Positions 35,100-49,402 of a stretch of DNA of 64,000 bases are shown here, piece by piece. This stretch comes from Lentinus brumalis (Eukaryota; Basidiomycota; Agaricomycetes; Polyporales; Polyporaceae), in contig MARA01000003.1 of NCBI GenBank assembly GCA_001792895.1, positions 124,001-188,000 of the forward strand. The letters are read 5' to 3'. The notes beneath the pieces are model-generated. The model was not told the DNA's origin, did no database searches, and saw nothing but the letters and a program-made list of their open reading frames with translations. A program made the translations under genes and the position numbers. Position 1 is the stretch's first letter. Each line of letters opens with the position of its first letter.

Positions 35100-37415
35100 A
35101 TGGCTTCTCCTGATGCGCTCAACGAAAAACCCGCTGCAGAACAGGCCTCCGTCGGCAGCGAAGTCCCTCCACCAAGCACCACAGAGGCGCCCGACAACGA
35201 CCAGCCGGATTCTCGTTCAAGCACGCCGGGCACCGTGAACGCGGAGAAAGAAGGCAGACCAGGTGGAAGCGTGCCTGAGAAACTTACTCCGAAGAGCCAG
35301 GATGCCCAGGACGAGAATGTTATTGTCGTTGATTGGGACGGTCCAGACGACCCCGAGAATCCTCGCAAGTAAGTTCCAGTGATGGAATTGTTGCATCATC
35401 ACTGACCCCGCATACAGTTGGACCAATAAGAGGAAGTGGGCGGCTGCTCTGACAGTGTCGGCCTTCACCTTCATCTCGCCGGTATCATCGTCCATGGTCG
35501 CACCAGCCGCGGGCCAGATTGCGAGCGGGTTCAATATCACGGACCAGTTCCAAGTCAATCTTACCATCTCTGTGTTTGTCCTGGCATATGGTGAGCACTC
35601 GTATCGCGCACAGAGGGCAATCCGCTAATTTTTGCATGTCAGCGTTCGGCCCTCTTATTCTCGGTCCGCTCTGTGAGGTATTCGGTCGCGTGCCTATTCT
35701 ACGAGGATGCAATCTCTTCTTTACCGGTGCGTTTTGCGGACCTTACTATGTTGCCTACACGCTCATCTGCTGTAGCCTGGAATCTGGGTTGTGGCTTTGC
35801 CCAGAACGAGAGCCAGCTGATTGCCTTCCGTTTCCTCGCCGGCCTCGGAGGCAGCGCACCACTAGCAGTGAGCACTCATGATATCACCAAAGTAGTCGCC
35901 TTCTGACGATCACTCAAGGCTGGCGGTGCTGTCCTCGGTGACATGTTCGCGCCAGAAGACCGTGGCAAGTCTTTAGCGATATACTCCCTCGCCCCACTCC
36001 TCGGTCCTGCCGTCGGGCCCATAGCAGGAGGGTGGATAGCAGAACGCTCGACATGGCGTTGGGTGTTCTGGTCCACCTCGATCGTCGCGGGCATAGTGCA
36101 GATCATGGGCTTCTTCACTTTGCGAGAATGTGAGCGTCGGCATCCTGCGCGCACCTACATGCAACTGACATGCCCCGCGTAGCATATGCTCCCGTACTGC
36201 TCGACCGCAAAGCGAAGAAGATTCGAGCGAAGTTGGATGCAGAGAGCAGCGGCTCCGTCAAGGAAGTACGGACTATCTTCCAGAAGTCAGCCAAGCGCGA
36301 GTAAGCAGGCTTACCATCGTCCTCACTATGCATTGTCACTGAACGTGGAGGGTAGTTACCGTCACTTTTTCTTCGTTTCCATCTGTCGGCCGTTCGTGCT
36401 CGCTGCACAGGAGCCCATCATCCAGGCCCTCGGGCTGTACATGGCCTTCATCTATGGCATAATCTACTGTGAGTCATGCGCAAGTGCCGATGCTCTAGGC
36501 TCCTGGATTGACACGTCCGCAGTGGTGCTTGCGACCATACCACAGATCTTCACCAATGTCTACCACGAGACACCCGGCTTCGTGGGGTTGCACTATATCT
36601 CTCTCGGTCTCGGTTAGTCATGCTCGAGCACGTCGGGCCCACCTTGCATTCTTACACATCCTGTAGGGCTCTGGGTCTGCTCTCAGATCAACTCGCGCCT
36701 GTTGGACATAGTCTACAGGAAGCTCAAGGAGCGCAACGGTGGTGTTGGCGAGCCAGAATTCCGACTGCGTGAGTTATTTGTCCGTCCTCAGCAGCTGCAA
36801 TGGACACACTCATCAGAGGACGACCGCAGCGACTACCTTCCCGGGAACGATCATGATCCCTATCGGTCTTCTCATAGCAGGGTGGGGTGCACAAGAGCAC
36901 ACGCACTGGATCGTCCCCGACATCGTGAGTGGCGCGTTCGCTGCACGTTAGTCTTCACATGTTTGACACCTGCCTTCGTTGCGCATGCAGGGCTTCGCGC
37001 TCATCGGCGGCGGCATGGTACTCACCTTCCAGGCGATGATGATGTACGTGGTCGACACCTTCACGATATATGCAGCCTCTGGTTAGTCCTTGTTCCCGCT
37101 TTCCTCGCACGCTCGGCCACTCACGCCACTCACCACTATTCACCAGCTCTCGCCGCCGTCTCCTTCCTCCGCTCCATTGCCGGCTTCGGCTTCCCGCTCT
37201 TCGCGCCCGCGATGTACAAGACGCTTGGCTACGGGGTGGGGAACACGGTACTGGCGGCGATAGCGTTCGTCATCGGGGTACCTGCGTACGTCCGCACCTT
37301 CTGTCGCCCTAGAGCTGATAGCTGATGTCGGTGGCGTTCGTCGCACAGGATCTTGGGCTTGTACAAGTACGGGAAGAAGATCCGGGGCCTGAGCAAGCAC
37401 GCGAAGAACAAGTGA
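35100..37415 (+). CDS. MFS transporter (DHA1/polyamine-type)
   Basis: Thirteen exons: 35100-35368, 35418-35590, 35643-35726, 35776-35867, 35919-36129, 36183-36300, 36356-36468, 36523-36612, 36667-36768, 36830-36924, 36991-37081, 37147-37285, 37349-37415; 547 residues. A long soluble N-terminus carries VVDWDGPDDPENPRNW, typical of fungal 12-helix DHA1 transporters. The loop motif GPLCEVFGRVPI (motif A-like), FRFLAGLGGSAPLA, and GDMFAPEDRGKSLAIYS followed by LLGPAVGPIAGGW are clear family marks. Proton-driven export of polyamines or drugs at the plasma membrane is the likely role; the substrate is not known. It sits between the beta-flanking and glycogenin genes and is not a usual MAT-A marker. 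Confidence 0.88.
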
Positions 37416-37991
37416 AGGCCCACCGATAGATATTACGCTGTCGAGCCGCAGATATGCCGGACACTGGTGGTGATATTTCTGGGTGTGGGGGTGCGACTGT
37501 AGAACATGAGCATGGTAATAATGTTGTTGTAATTGGGTTTCGTAGCAGTCGCCATCACTTATCTTTTCTAAGCCCTTGAATGTTGAGAGACATGTAAGAA
37601 TCCGACGAGGGTGAAGGGAAGTCGAGTTCATGTCGTCTGGCAGTGCGTTCCTCAGCTTAAATAGTCGCCGGAACAATAGGACTCGCGACCGTAGAAACGG
37701 GTGGCACATGGTGGCACCTACTTGCATCACGCATTGGCGTCGAAAAATACAACGTGAACCAAAGCCACCATGCCGCCACCGCCGTTACCTTGCATCCGGG
37801 CCAACAATCACAAACTCGACCATATATGGCAAGCAAGAAACATCGATCACTGTGCCACCCGACCTCAAGCAGAATATATGCAAGATCCAACGACATATGA
37901 TAGCCATATGATACAATTACACCAAATGGTAGGGTAGTAATACATGCTGCGTATTGACGATTCCAATGTCCATGCGCCCAGCGCTCACCAC
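37416..37991. other. convergent intergenic region
   Basis: About 0.6 kb between the MFS stop (+) and the LEA-like stop (-). Likely 3' UTRs; no gene or repeat recognised. Confidence 0.4.
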
Positions 37992-38805
37992 TCAGATCTC
38001 CCCAACCTTCGTCGACTGTCCACTCACCGTCGCGGGGTATGGGTTACCAACGACGTTGGGGCCGGACTCGAGGGGCGCGGTCGAAGCAGGGACTTCTGAA
38101 GGCTTGCCTGATACAGACGAGCCAGAGGTGGTCGAGGGTGTGCTCCCGAGCACAGCCCCCTTCGCCTTCTCGAGGTGTGGTTGGGCGGCGGCGGCGGCAG
38201 ACTCCACGTACGGCTTGGCAGTAGCCTGCGCCGACGCGAGGTACTCCTTGCCGGTAGCGATGGCCGACTGGACGGTGGCACCAATGCCGCTGCCAGCGCT
38301 GTTGGCCTGGGTGGTGCTGGTTTGCGAAGTCTGGGTGGTGCTAGGGATGTACGACTGATCTCCGTGTCAGACAAGTCACGCTGCCTGAAGAGTTGAGAGA
38401 GCGTACCTGTGCAGTTGCAATGGCCGTGCTAGCAAGATTCTTCGCCTGCTCAACATAGCCGGTCGCGGTTGCCTTCGCAGCACCCACGTCTGCGGCTCCC
38501 TCAGAGGCAGCCGCGTTAGTCTTCTGGCTGAGGTCCTCCTCTAGCTTGTCGACGGCAGAGGCAGCATGGGGCTCCTTGATCTCAGCGGTCTGGGCCGCAT
38601 CGGTGGCGACCTTGTGAAGCTGGCTCGCGTTCTGCTGGACCTGGCTGGAGAGGGTGTTGGTGGACGCCTCGGTCTCAGCGAGGGCGGCGGTGGTGGCGTA
38701 GCGAGCGTCGCTGCTGGAGAACAGAAAGATCGGTCAGAGCCATCCTCAGTTGTGAACCAGCCATCCAAAGACATACTTTCCGGTGGGAAGAGTTGCAGAA
38801 GACAT
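37992..38805 (-). CDS. Ala/Ser/Thr-rich LEA-like protein
   Basis: Three exons: 38805-38777, 38713-38407, 38354-37992; 232 residues. It starts MSSATLPTGN. A long amphipathic, alanine- and Gln-rich helical region follows, with repeated A-T-A-x-x-Y motifs (AATATGYVEQAKN-like, AIATGKEYLASAQ, ATAKPYVESAA, AQPHLEKAKGAV). It ends in a Ser/Pro/Gly-rich tail (VVGNPYPATVSGQ). The 11-residue-like periodicity with Lys/Glu recalls LEA or other stress-protective proteins. Similar small proteins are common and highly expressed in Agaricomycetes, but I know no tested function. The exon 2 acceptor could be three bases further on (CAGCAG). A TATA-like box at 38891-38897 lies 86 bases upstream. Confidence 0.75.
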
Positions 38806-39659
38806 GGTGATGATTGGTATGTGTTACGTTTGCGTCGAGTGGGTCGTGTGAGGTCGTGTGGTAGGCATTATTGGTGGCCTCATGCTGGGCTTATATAGGA
38901 ATTCCAAGCTCGGTGGTGCCGCACGTCGACAGTCGACGTCACTCGCCCCGCGTCATCGTCCAAGCGCCTTCCCTACGCCATTTCTGTGCGGTGACGTCAC
39001 CGTCATGATGACAGCGTTGTAGTCCAAGTTGAAGTTGCGACATGGAGCGTGCTGCCGCCGTGTGCTGTTGCAATTAATGGTAGTAGTACGCGGTACTCGC
39101 ACGCGTACAGGGCTAACAGACTCCGCTCGCGGTTGCTTTATGTGTCGCCTGCTACCGCAGCCATATATCCATGTGTATAGTATGATTGCAACAATGACAG
39201 ACATGGGACATCCAGTTTCTCATCGTACACATTGTCCGTGACGAGAGAACAACACCAAATGAAGGGACGGTTCATCCTAGTGCTTAACCACACTCGCTGA
39301 CAAATGAACTTGGGGGGTATGTGCACGAGCTGAAGGTATGGCGAAATACAAGGGAAACGGGGGACGGGCAAACATTGAGGAGCGGAACAGGGACGTGGTA
39401 TGCAAGGCGCTGGATTGCGAAGAGAGACGGGACATACTTGCAGGGGTGACATGCATGATCGGAGGAGGAAGAGAGGACCAGGCCAGAAGGAGTAAGGAAA
39501 GGCCAAACCAGAACGAGACGAAAGCTGCTCCGAAAGAGAATCGAATAGAGGGAATCATGAATACAGACACGTGTAAACATAACAGAGGGGGAGAAAGCTG
39601 CAAGGAGACGAACTATGCACAGTGGCAAGATACCTCAAAGGGAACAAGCGGTAAGCCAC
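38806..39659. other. intergenic, LEA-like promoter and glycogenin 3' region
   Basis: Holds TATATAA (minus strand, 38891-38897) for the LEA-like gene. A purine-rich stretch at about 39340-39610 is probably the glycogenin 3' UTR. No other gene recognised. Confidence 0.45.
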
Positions 39660-42600
39660 TCAGACATGGCGCCTCTGACCGTCCTCCTCGTCGAAGGAAC
39701 CGGTACGCAGGAAGCGTGCCAGAACCTCTTCCGAAGAGCGTTTGAATACATCCACCCCGCGCGCCGGGTCCCAGACACGTCCGCCCTTACGGAGAGGACC
39801 GATGACCGGCGTGCCCTCAGGTGTCTCGACCGGTCCCGAAGTGGATGGAGAAGAGGTCGCCATCGTGTCGTTGGATGACATCCGGTGGAGCGGAGGCGAG
39901 AACGGAGACGACAGCTTCGCCAGCTTGGGAGAGTTGCGGGGAGAAGAACTCGCCGACTGACCGAGAGCAGGTGAAGGCGACTCCGGGAACTGCGGAGACC
40001 CCGCAAGCTTGCTCGTCGCTGCCTGCGCGCCAGATAGACGACGCGGAGACATCACGGCCCTCGGCGATGACGGCCTCCTGGGCGAGAGTGCTTTTGTGGG
40101 CGAGAGGGCCTTGGGAGACGTGATCCTCGGTGGCGAAGGTACTTGTCCGGGACTACGCACGTTTGGAGGCGAGTAGGTGCGCGGGGATCCAAGCGTTTGA
40201 GGCGACCTCAGTCCCGTGGGCGACGCCTTACCGGGGAACGGCATGACAGAAGAATGCAGTGGCTGAACCAAGCCGGGCGTCCCGACAGCCATCTGGTCCG
40301 GATCTGCCTTGAACGTGACAGGCGGAAGTAGCCCAGCGCCAGTTGCCGATGCAGGCCACTGCCTCGTAGTACTCATACCAGTACCACGACTCGGCTTCGG
40401 ATCCTGCCCCTTCCGTGCCGCTTCCACCGCCTCAGCCCAAACGTTCACTTGCACACCCATGCTTCGCGTTTCGATAGCAGTGGTTTGCACGCCGCGACCC
40501 TTGTACTTCTTCCCCTTGCCAGCGCCGCCGACAGTCGTCAATGAGCCAGCGCGAGAGCGCCGCTGCTGACCACGTTCTCGACCACTATCGCTGTCGGTGC
40601 GCACAGGCTGTCCGCGGCTGTCCTCTTCGTCGTCACCCTCATCTTCATCATCGCCATCCATGCTACTCGCATCCTGCTTCTCCTGGAAGACACGCTCGCG
40701 CTCTTGGTCCCAACGCCGCCAGCCTTCATCGTACTCGACGGGAGGGGGCTGGAAGATGGCATGATGGGGACGTACGAGCTTCGTGGCATAACGCTGGATA
40801 CTCGGCACCGTGTCCCAGGCGTTTGTATACGTGAAGTTGGAAGGTAGACCGACAGGCGGGGGCGACTGCAACTGCTGCGTCACGGCGGGCTCTTCCCGGG
40901 CCGACTTGGGGTGCGGAGGGGCTTCATCAATAAAGTTCGCGACTGGAGGCGGAGACTCCGAGACAGGGAAGACTCGACGAGGTGCGTGTCTCGGCTTTTC
41001 CTCCCAAGGGAATATAGCGCGAACTTTGCTTCGGTCGGGAGTTGGTGGAACAGGAGGTGATCCCGGCGAACTCTCAACAGGCCTACCGATTACGTTTTCG
41101 TACTGACCCTCACGCAGTAGATGCTCGGGTATCTCTCCGGGTGGAGGTGGGTAGAAGAAGGTCTCCGTTGAGCCTGACGAATAGCTGGGGAATGATTGGT
41201 GAGCGGCATCGTGTTCGCGGCTTGGCGCCTGGTCCCATACGTTGGGGAAGTACGTATCGGAGGGGAAGGCTGCAAGAGGCGGCGGTGTTTTGGGTGGTGG
41301 CTCAACGGCAGGATTCCACGCAAGCTTAGGAGGGGAGCCCGGCCGCTGCAGCGGCACGTGGACATCTTGAGAGTAAGGGGCATGCTGGATCTGTGAAGTC
41401 TGTTGGGACTGGTGTACGTGATGATGGTGGTGGTGGTGGTGGGGAGGAGGGTTGTACGGCTGCCCCGATCCGTGAGGAGGTCCAGGAGGCGGAGAGTGAC
41501 GCGCCTGAGTGGGAGAGTGGTGGCCCCGAGGTGAATGAACGCCTCGGGGAGAGAGATGGCCGCGGGGCGTGTGGACGGCGCTGACACGAGGCGACTCATG
41601 ACCATGACGAGAGTGGTTATGGTTAACAGGAGGATGAACGGCGCGGTACGCATCTCGGTGATTGTGATGACGTTCGCCTCGCTCTCCCTGCAGCGACGGG
41701 GGGTGACCGCCATCGCGCTGAACGTCTTGCGACTTCCGTGGAGGCTGCCATTGTCCGGAGTTAGGACCATGGTCATCAGACTGCTCACTCTCCTGATAAT
41801 ACGCGCTGTCTTGCGCGACGAGGCGGTGAGGCGCCCAGTGTATCCCGGCCGGTGGCACGGGACCATCTTCGGAGGAGAAGTAAGATCCGCCTTCTTGCTG
41901 GTACTGCGCATAGGGCTGCCCTGGTTGATAAGGAGTGGGAGGGGCAGAAGGAGGGAGATCCTTCGACCGGTGGTACGGAGCAGGGGGGACCTCATGAGGG
42001 AGAGGAGTCGGAAGAGGCTCCATCCTAGTTACGTCTCCGCCATCCATCACCGTGAACGGCTGCTTAGGCGTGAGGTTCTGATCGCCGCCTGAGTCCTTCG
42101 AACCCGCTTTCTCCTTGGGCGGAATTTCTCGACGAGGGCGCATGAGGTCCACGCGTCCCTCCAGAGGCATAGAGCGGTATTCCCCAATCTTGGGCCCCTC
42201 CCGTGCAGCGGCGCCATAGCTGCTGATACCTTCCACTGCAATTTTGCGCAGGTCATCGAGGCCGAGCGCAGCTCCCGGCGCAGTCGCAGAAGGAGGAGCC
42301 GCCATTTCCGCACCAACTCCGAAGGTAGATCCGGAGTCCCAAGCTGAATCGTATCGGGTGAACTCGAAGTTGCCGTGCTCGGGATGGTCCTCGGAGCGAT
42401 AGTGCTTATCGTACACCGCGTACCAGCGGTCGACGAGCGAGTCGTAGTCGTAAGACGGTGCCTGGGTATTCAGGCTTTTGTCCGAAAGCTGCGAGTACTT
42501 CATGCCGGGAGGACGATAGGTGACCGAAGCCCACGGCTTGTTGGGACCGATGAAATGAATGGCAGTGATCTGGGAACCGTAGCGTTCGTATGCGGGGGCA

Positions 42601-43538
42601 TAACTGCGTGCGTGTGATGTCAGACCACGATTGTCAGATGACGTGAACCACTGGAACTCACGTATAGACGGCAGTCGGTGTAGTGTTATACGTAAAGCTG
42701 AGCCGATGCCAATCGTTACCCCTCCATTCGTTGAGAATACCTTGGTCGCCTCCATCCCAGGAGCCTTTGGCCTTGAGTAGCTCCATAAGCTCCTTGAACT
42801 TCTCCTCGCCAGGTGAGAACACCATGACCCCGGAGTTGAAGATATCGGGCCAACCGACGTCGGGGACAGCAGCAAACTCGTGAGGCAGCGTGAACAGGTG
42901 AGACATAGGGCGTATCGGGAGAACATCCGCGTCCAGGAAGACCAGCTTAGAGTATTGAGTTAATCGGAAGATGTGCAGTTTCGTTAGAACGAGATTAAGG
43001 TCCGGGCGACCTAGGTTGAAAGCGTCAGTGAATGGTCTAGCACGCATGCTGAGTGAATATGAGTGTCAATGAGTGACTATATGCGGTCATGAGCAGGATC
43101 TGCCACTCATGCGCACTCGATTGAGCGTGAAGAACGCGTCTTTCTGCAATGAGGAACCACTGTTGGGATGATTTCCGGTGTATAGAGATACGAGCGAACG
43201 TGGGACGCGTTTGCCACCAGCAGGTTGTCCCTCCCCGAGCCACTAATCTGCGCATATATCGAGGTTTGTGAGCACTCACCGAGTAGTTGTAGACCTTTGT
43301 CATCTTCTTGTGCAATGATTTCGACGCCAATAACAATGTCAAAGGCCCTGCGAAGGAGCTTAATCGACGACACGTCCACAGATTCGGGAGTGACGAGGCA
43401 TAGCGTCTGGAATGGGACTTCAGGAGGCGTCGGCGGAGACGGATGCAAATCCCTGAGCGCAGCGGCGACAGCGAGCGCGCCAGGTAGGTAGTGGTCGGAG
43501 GTTACGAGAGTAACGAAAGCATAAGGAGCGTTGGCCAT
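39660..43538 (-). CDS. GLGEN: glycogenin with long disordered C-terminal tail
   Basis: Three exons: 43538-43280, 43010-42662, 42603-39660; 1183 residues. Glycogenin self-glucosylates and primes glycogen synthesis. The GT8 domain is about residues 1-270: AFVTLVTSDHYLPGALA, LLGRPDLNLVLTKLHIFRL, the metal-binding VFLDADVLP (DxD), NSGVMVFSP and DQGILNEW, then HFIGPNKPW. The remaining ~900 residues are low-complexity: a His run (about 41410-41440), many SP/RSP repeats (SPRGVHSPRGHHSP; SPKALSPTKALSPRRPSSP), and blocks such as VSESPPPVANFIDEAPP and EGWRRWDQERERVFQEKQ. The C-terminus resembles the glycogen-synthase-binding end (VWDPARGVDVFKRSSEEVLARF). The first intron is long (269 bases). GLGEN is a known MAT-A flank gene. 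Confidence 0.92.
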
Positions 43539-44539
43539 GAGCGCAAGGCTCGGGCGAGAGCAGAGCGTCGAGGACGCGGAGGAGGAGGAAGATGGAGAGT
43601 CGCGCGCCCAATCTCGTCCCGCCTAGCCGACTATATAAACTTACGTAAAACTCTGGCCATCAAACTTCTCCACTGCAGACTCCAGGCCAGTCCCATTCCC
43701 CCATGGGCAGCATCCCCAACGGCCCGCACTCTGATCGGTGTCAACTTTCTGGCTGCTGTATTCCACCGGTCGCAAGGACAGGCCTCCGCCTTGGCCATCT
43801 CCTACTGACATACGTCTGGCTAGTCTGGCAATCTCCCGGGTACCACGGCGTAACTTCGATTTTACCAAGCTGCGTTCTGCGGAATCTTCATGACGTCTCT
43901 ATTGCGCTCGACAGACTCTCCCAGGTGTATCGTGCCCAAATCACAGCAATTGAAAGATGATTGATAGGTACGATAAGGACAGCAACGCAGCCTGCCGAGC
44001 AACAGGACACGTAAGGACCCTGCGAATAGAGTATACTGGAACTGGCAGTACTGGAAGCTTGTCGCACAGGGCTCCCTGCCTGTGCCATATAAATCAGATG
44101 CGGCGAATTCTACGCGTAAAGGAAGGAGAACTCGACGCTCGAACCCACAGCGTCCATACTGCGCCACACTTCCATCGCAGCGATGTTGGTGGCGAGCAGC
44201 CCTGATCACTAGAGGTCGAACGCCCAACGGGAGCGTCGGCCGCAGTGCATCGTCCTGCGCGAAGCAGACCGTGGAGGGTTGTGGGAGGTCATGATAGATG
44301 GCTGGCTCTCACCCTCAAGACTTGGGTCCAGGGACAGTTGGCGTTTGAGTTTAGCATCGCGGTGCGTGGACAGAGCCCGATGCTGAATGGCCCAAGCCGA
44401 GAGCGTCGAGTATACACGCCGCGTACGTATGAGCGCGTATTCCACGTGGGCGTGTTCGATGACGCACATGCCTGAACCGCCGGAGGACTGCAGAGGCAGA
44501 GGTCCGCTCGTGGTCCTTGTCGTTGTCCATGATGTCCTG
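43539..44539. other. divergent intergenic region, glycogenin and CQD1
   Basis: One kb between two divergent genes. A TATA-like stretch TATATAA at 43633-43639 lies about 95 bases from the glycogenin start. Open frames at 44209-44682 on the minus strand overlap the CQD1 start and look like shadows. No RNA gene or repeat found. Confidence 0.45.
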
Positions 44540-47078
44540 ATGTCCCCTGCAGCTCTCCGCTCTGTCTTTTCCTCGTCCGGGCTGAGGCCGTCTCTCTTCC
44601 TTCGTGGCACATCCTCTCCTTTCCGCCAATCCTCAGGCTGGACGAGACCGCCGCGGGTTTCATCCCAGTTTTTCACGCGCACGGCCGCACCAAGTCCGCT
44701 GTTCTCTAAGAAGTTGCTCTGGGCGATACCCGTGGCCGGAGGATTTGCGCTTTATGCTATACCGACTCGCCGCGAAAATCACAATGTCTTCGCTTCCCCA
44801 GACCTCATCCCTTGCTCTGCGTCCCGAGAACCCTTGGAGGCGGTCATAATGTCGCCCTCCGAGTCCGACCGGACGCTTTCAGCACGTATCATCGCCTTCA
44901 TACGCGAACGGATACTCGAACCCATATTTACGGCGCAACGTTTCGTCTACCTGTTCTGTGTGTTCGTTCCCGTGCTACTGGCGACGCCGATGCTCCTGGT
45001 CGGACAACCGGAGGAAAGACTGGCAGGAGACAAATGGGGCGCGGTGTGGTGGTATGACTTCCTGACAAGTCAGATGCAACTTGCTGGGCCCACATTCATT
45101 AAGGTGAGCTCACATCTGGATGCGGGCACGATGAGACTCGTGCATTCTCTCAAACTCAGTTGCGCACCATCTACGTGCTTAGCCTAGCCGTGGGAGGTTG
45201 ATAGAGCTTGTTCATAAAGTATAGTCTGGAGTTTCAACTTCACCTCTATGGCGAAGTGGTGGATAGTCTTCCCTTGTGCCGTGCAGTTCTGTCGCACAAG
45301 CTGACTCAAATTTGTATCACAGTTGGCCCAGTGGGCAGCCTCCAGAGCCGATTTGTTCCCTGCTCTCCTGTGCGAGCGTATGGGAGCTTTACACTCTAGG
45401 GGAAAGGCTCACTCTCTCCGGCATACGAAGAAAGTCATCGAAGACGTTTTCCAGCGACCTTTCGAGGACGTGTTCGAAGAGTTCGACGAAACACCCATCG
45501 GTACTGGTGCTATTGCTCAGGTGCGACCGTCTACGTGATTCCTGTGTATCTTCTAGTAATGCTTCATCATTAGGTGTACAGAGCAACACTCAAGCAAGAT
45601 CTTGTCCCTCCGTCTCATCTCACGCCGAAACGCAGTAAACGGAAGGCCGTTCTCCCCCCGTCGTTCACGGGTGAAGCACCGCCCTCTGTCCCTACGGCTT
45701 CTGTCGCCATCAAGGTGTTACATCCCCGCGTCTCCAAGATGATCAACCGCGACCTGAGCATCATGACCTTCTTCGCTAATGTCATCACGCTCTTCCCCGG
45801 TATGCAGTGGCTCTCGCTCCCCGAGGAGGTGGCTGTATTCGGAGGCATGATGCACGAGCAGCTGGATTTGCGCATAGAGGCAGAAAATCTTGCGATCTTC
45901 GAGAAGAACTTCGAAGGTCGTAAGCTTCCTGTGACCTTCCCTCGACCGCTGAGGCTGTGGAGCACCCAACACCTCTTGGTTGAGGAATTCGAGAACGCGC
46001 TTCCTCTGGAGCTGTTCCTGAAGAACGGCGGAGGTCCTTACAATGACACTCTTGCTGAAGTGGGATTGGACGCCTTCTTGGTGAGCTGCGCATACATGCA
46101 CCGATAACCGACTCTCATATCAACTCGTCATAGAACATGCTCCTTCTGGACAACTTCGTGCATTCGGATCTCCATCCTGGCAACATCATGATCAAGTTTA
46201 CCAGGCAGGGCGGACGACCTCTGAAGGGCGACCGGTCCCCATGGGCCGCATTCTTCAAGCCAAACGATAAGCCGGGTGTGGAAGTAGCACCAACGAATGT
46301 CTCGTCTCCTGACGAAGCTGTCGACGTCCTGCGTACCTTGGCACACGATCCGGAGAAGTGGCGAGCGAAGCTGCACCAGCTCCATGCTCAGGGCTTCAAC
46401 CCGGAGATCGTCTTCGTCGACGCTGGACTCGTGACGACACTGAACACTGTCAACCGGCGGAACTTCCTCGACCTCTTCCGCGCCGTCGCGGAGTTCGACG
46501 GGTATCGTGCGGGTATCCTCATGGTGGAGCGCTGTCGCACTCCCGAGCTTGCCGTCGACGTCGAGACGTTCGCGCTCCGCATGCAGCACATCGTGCTCAA
46601 CGTGAAGCGCAAGACGTTCTCGCTGGGGCAGATCAAGATCTCGGACATCCTCAGGGATGTGCTCAAGGCGGTTCGGAAGCACCACGTGAAGATGGAGGGC
46701 GATTTCATCAACACCGTCATCTCGATCCTTCTGCTGGAGGGTATCGGCAGGCAACTGGACCCTGGATTGGACCTGTTCAAGAGCGCTTTGCCCACTTTGA
46801 GGCAGCTGGGACGGCAGATGTCGACACAGGAGAACATGAAGCAGTTGCCGTCTGGAGAGGTTATGCCGTTCCTCAAGGTACGTCGCTCGTAAGTTTGAGG
46901 AGAATCGGGCGCTGACGCTCTTGCAGGTCTGGGTTTGGATGGAGGCACGAGAATTCGCGTCTGCGGCCTTCGTGAACGCGGACGATATGGTAAAATACGA
47001 CTGGTACGATCCTCTCTGCCATCATAACATACATGTTCTGATCATCTCTACTCCTCTAGGTTGACCCCGGCGATCTAG
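44540..47078 (+). CDS. CQD1: UbiB/ADCK-family protein (yeast YPL109C/Cqd1 type)
   Basis: Six exons: 44540-45103, 45323-45520, 45574-46080, 46134-46877, 46927-47003, 47060-47078; 702 residues. This is an atypical kinase-like protein of the mitochondrial inner membrane; yeast Cqd1 affects coenzyme Q distribution. A mitochondrial-type N-terminus and membrane segments (FVYLFCVFVPVLLATPMLLV) precede the UbiB core. Core motifs are FIKLAQWAASRADLFP (KxGQ-like position), PIGTGAIAQVYRA (A-rich loop), SVAIKVLHP, FVHSDLHPGNIMIKF (catalytic loop) and FVDAGLVTTL (metal-binding). The family's KxGQ glycine is alanine here. The start codon at 44540 is chosen for its presequence and could be further upstream. 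Known MAT-A flank gene. Confidence 0.9.
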
Positions 47079-47294
47079 ACGAGCATACACACAGCGAGCG
47101 ACATAGACCTGCACGGACATCGGACATCGCCCTAATACCTTGTAGAAGTAGACCCCTCATAGCAAGTATAATGCCCTTCACTCTCGCACATCTCATCAGG
47201 TCGTCTATAAAAGTTATATCGACACTTTCTGGTAAGAGAACGCATATTGTACATTTACATCAGGTCTACCTATTCCCACTCTTCTGACGACGTG

Positions 47295-49013
<1,719 letters not shown>

Positions 49014-49402
49014 TGCGCAATGGCGAGTGGGCAGAGTCTTCGTATGATATCTGGAGAGAACCGACAGCTTTAGGGGAAGTCTGGTTCGACTCAGTTGCAT
49101 GGCACTGGACAGGGAATGCAGGCTTTATAGACGGCGTCCCGGAGTCTGGCTTTGGATGAATGGCGGACCGACGGGGACCGGAGAGACGGCATTACCAATT
49201 GCAACGCGATGACGACATCGCTTCCCAACCGTCTCACCAACCTCTGAGTCTCACTTCTATCCAGTCTGATCAGCGCCGTGCTAGCTCGACGACCACAGGC
49301 TAGTACTACCACCGTAACGAACAGAAGCTGTTGAGTTCTCCCCGCGGCCTCCTTCTGCCATGCATTCAAATTGACCCTCACATTTGACTTGGCGTAGTTG
49401 AT
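49014..49402. other. divergent promoter region, OYE and FN3K
   Basis: About 390 bases between the two divergent starts. No TATA box or other named element is clear. Confidence 0.4.

Noticed and set aside
41090..41995. 301-codon minus-strand frame inside glycogenin, and similar plus-strand frames
   Set aside because: They lie within the low-complexity tail exon of glycogenin in other frames; composition is an echo of the SP and His repeats.
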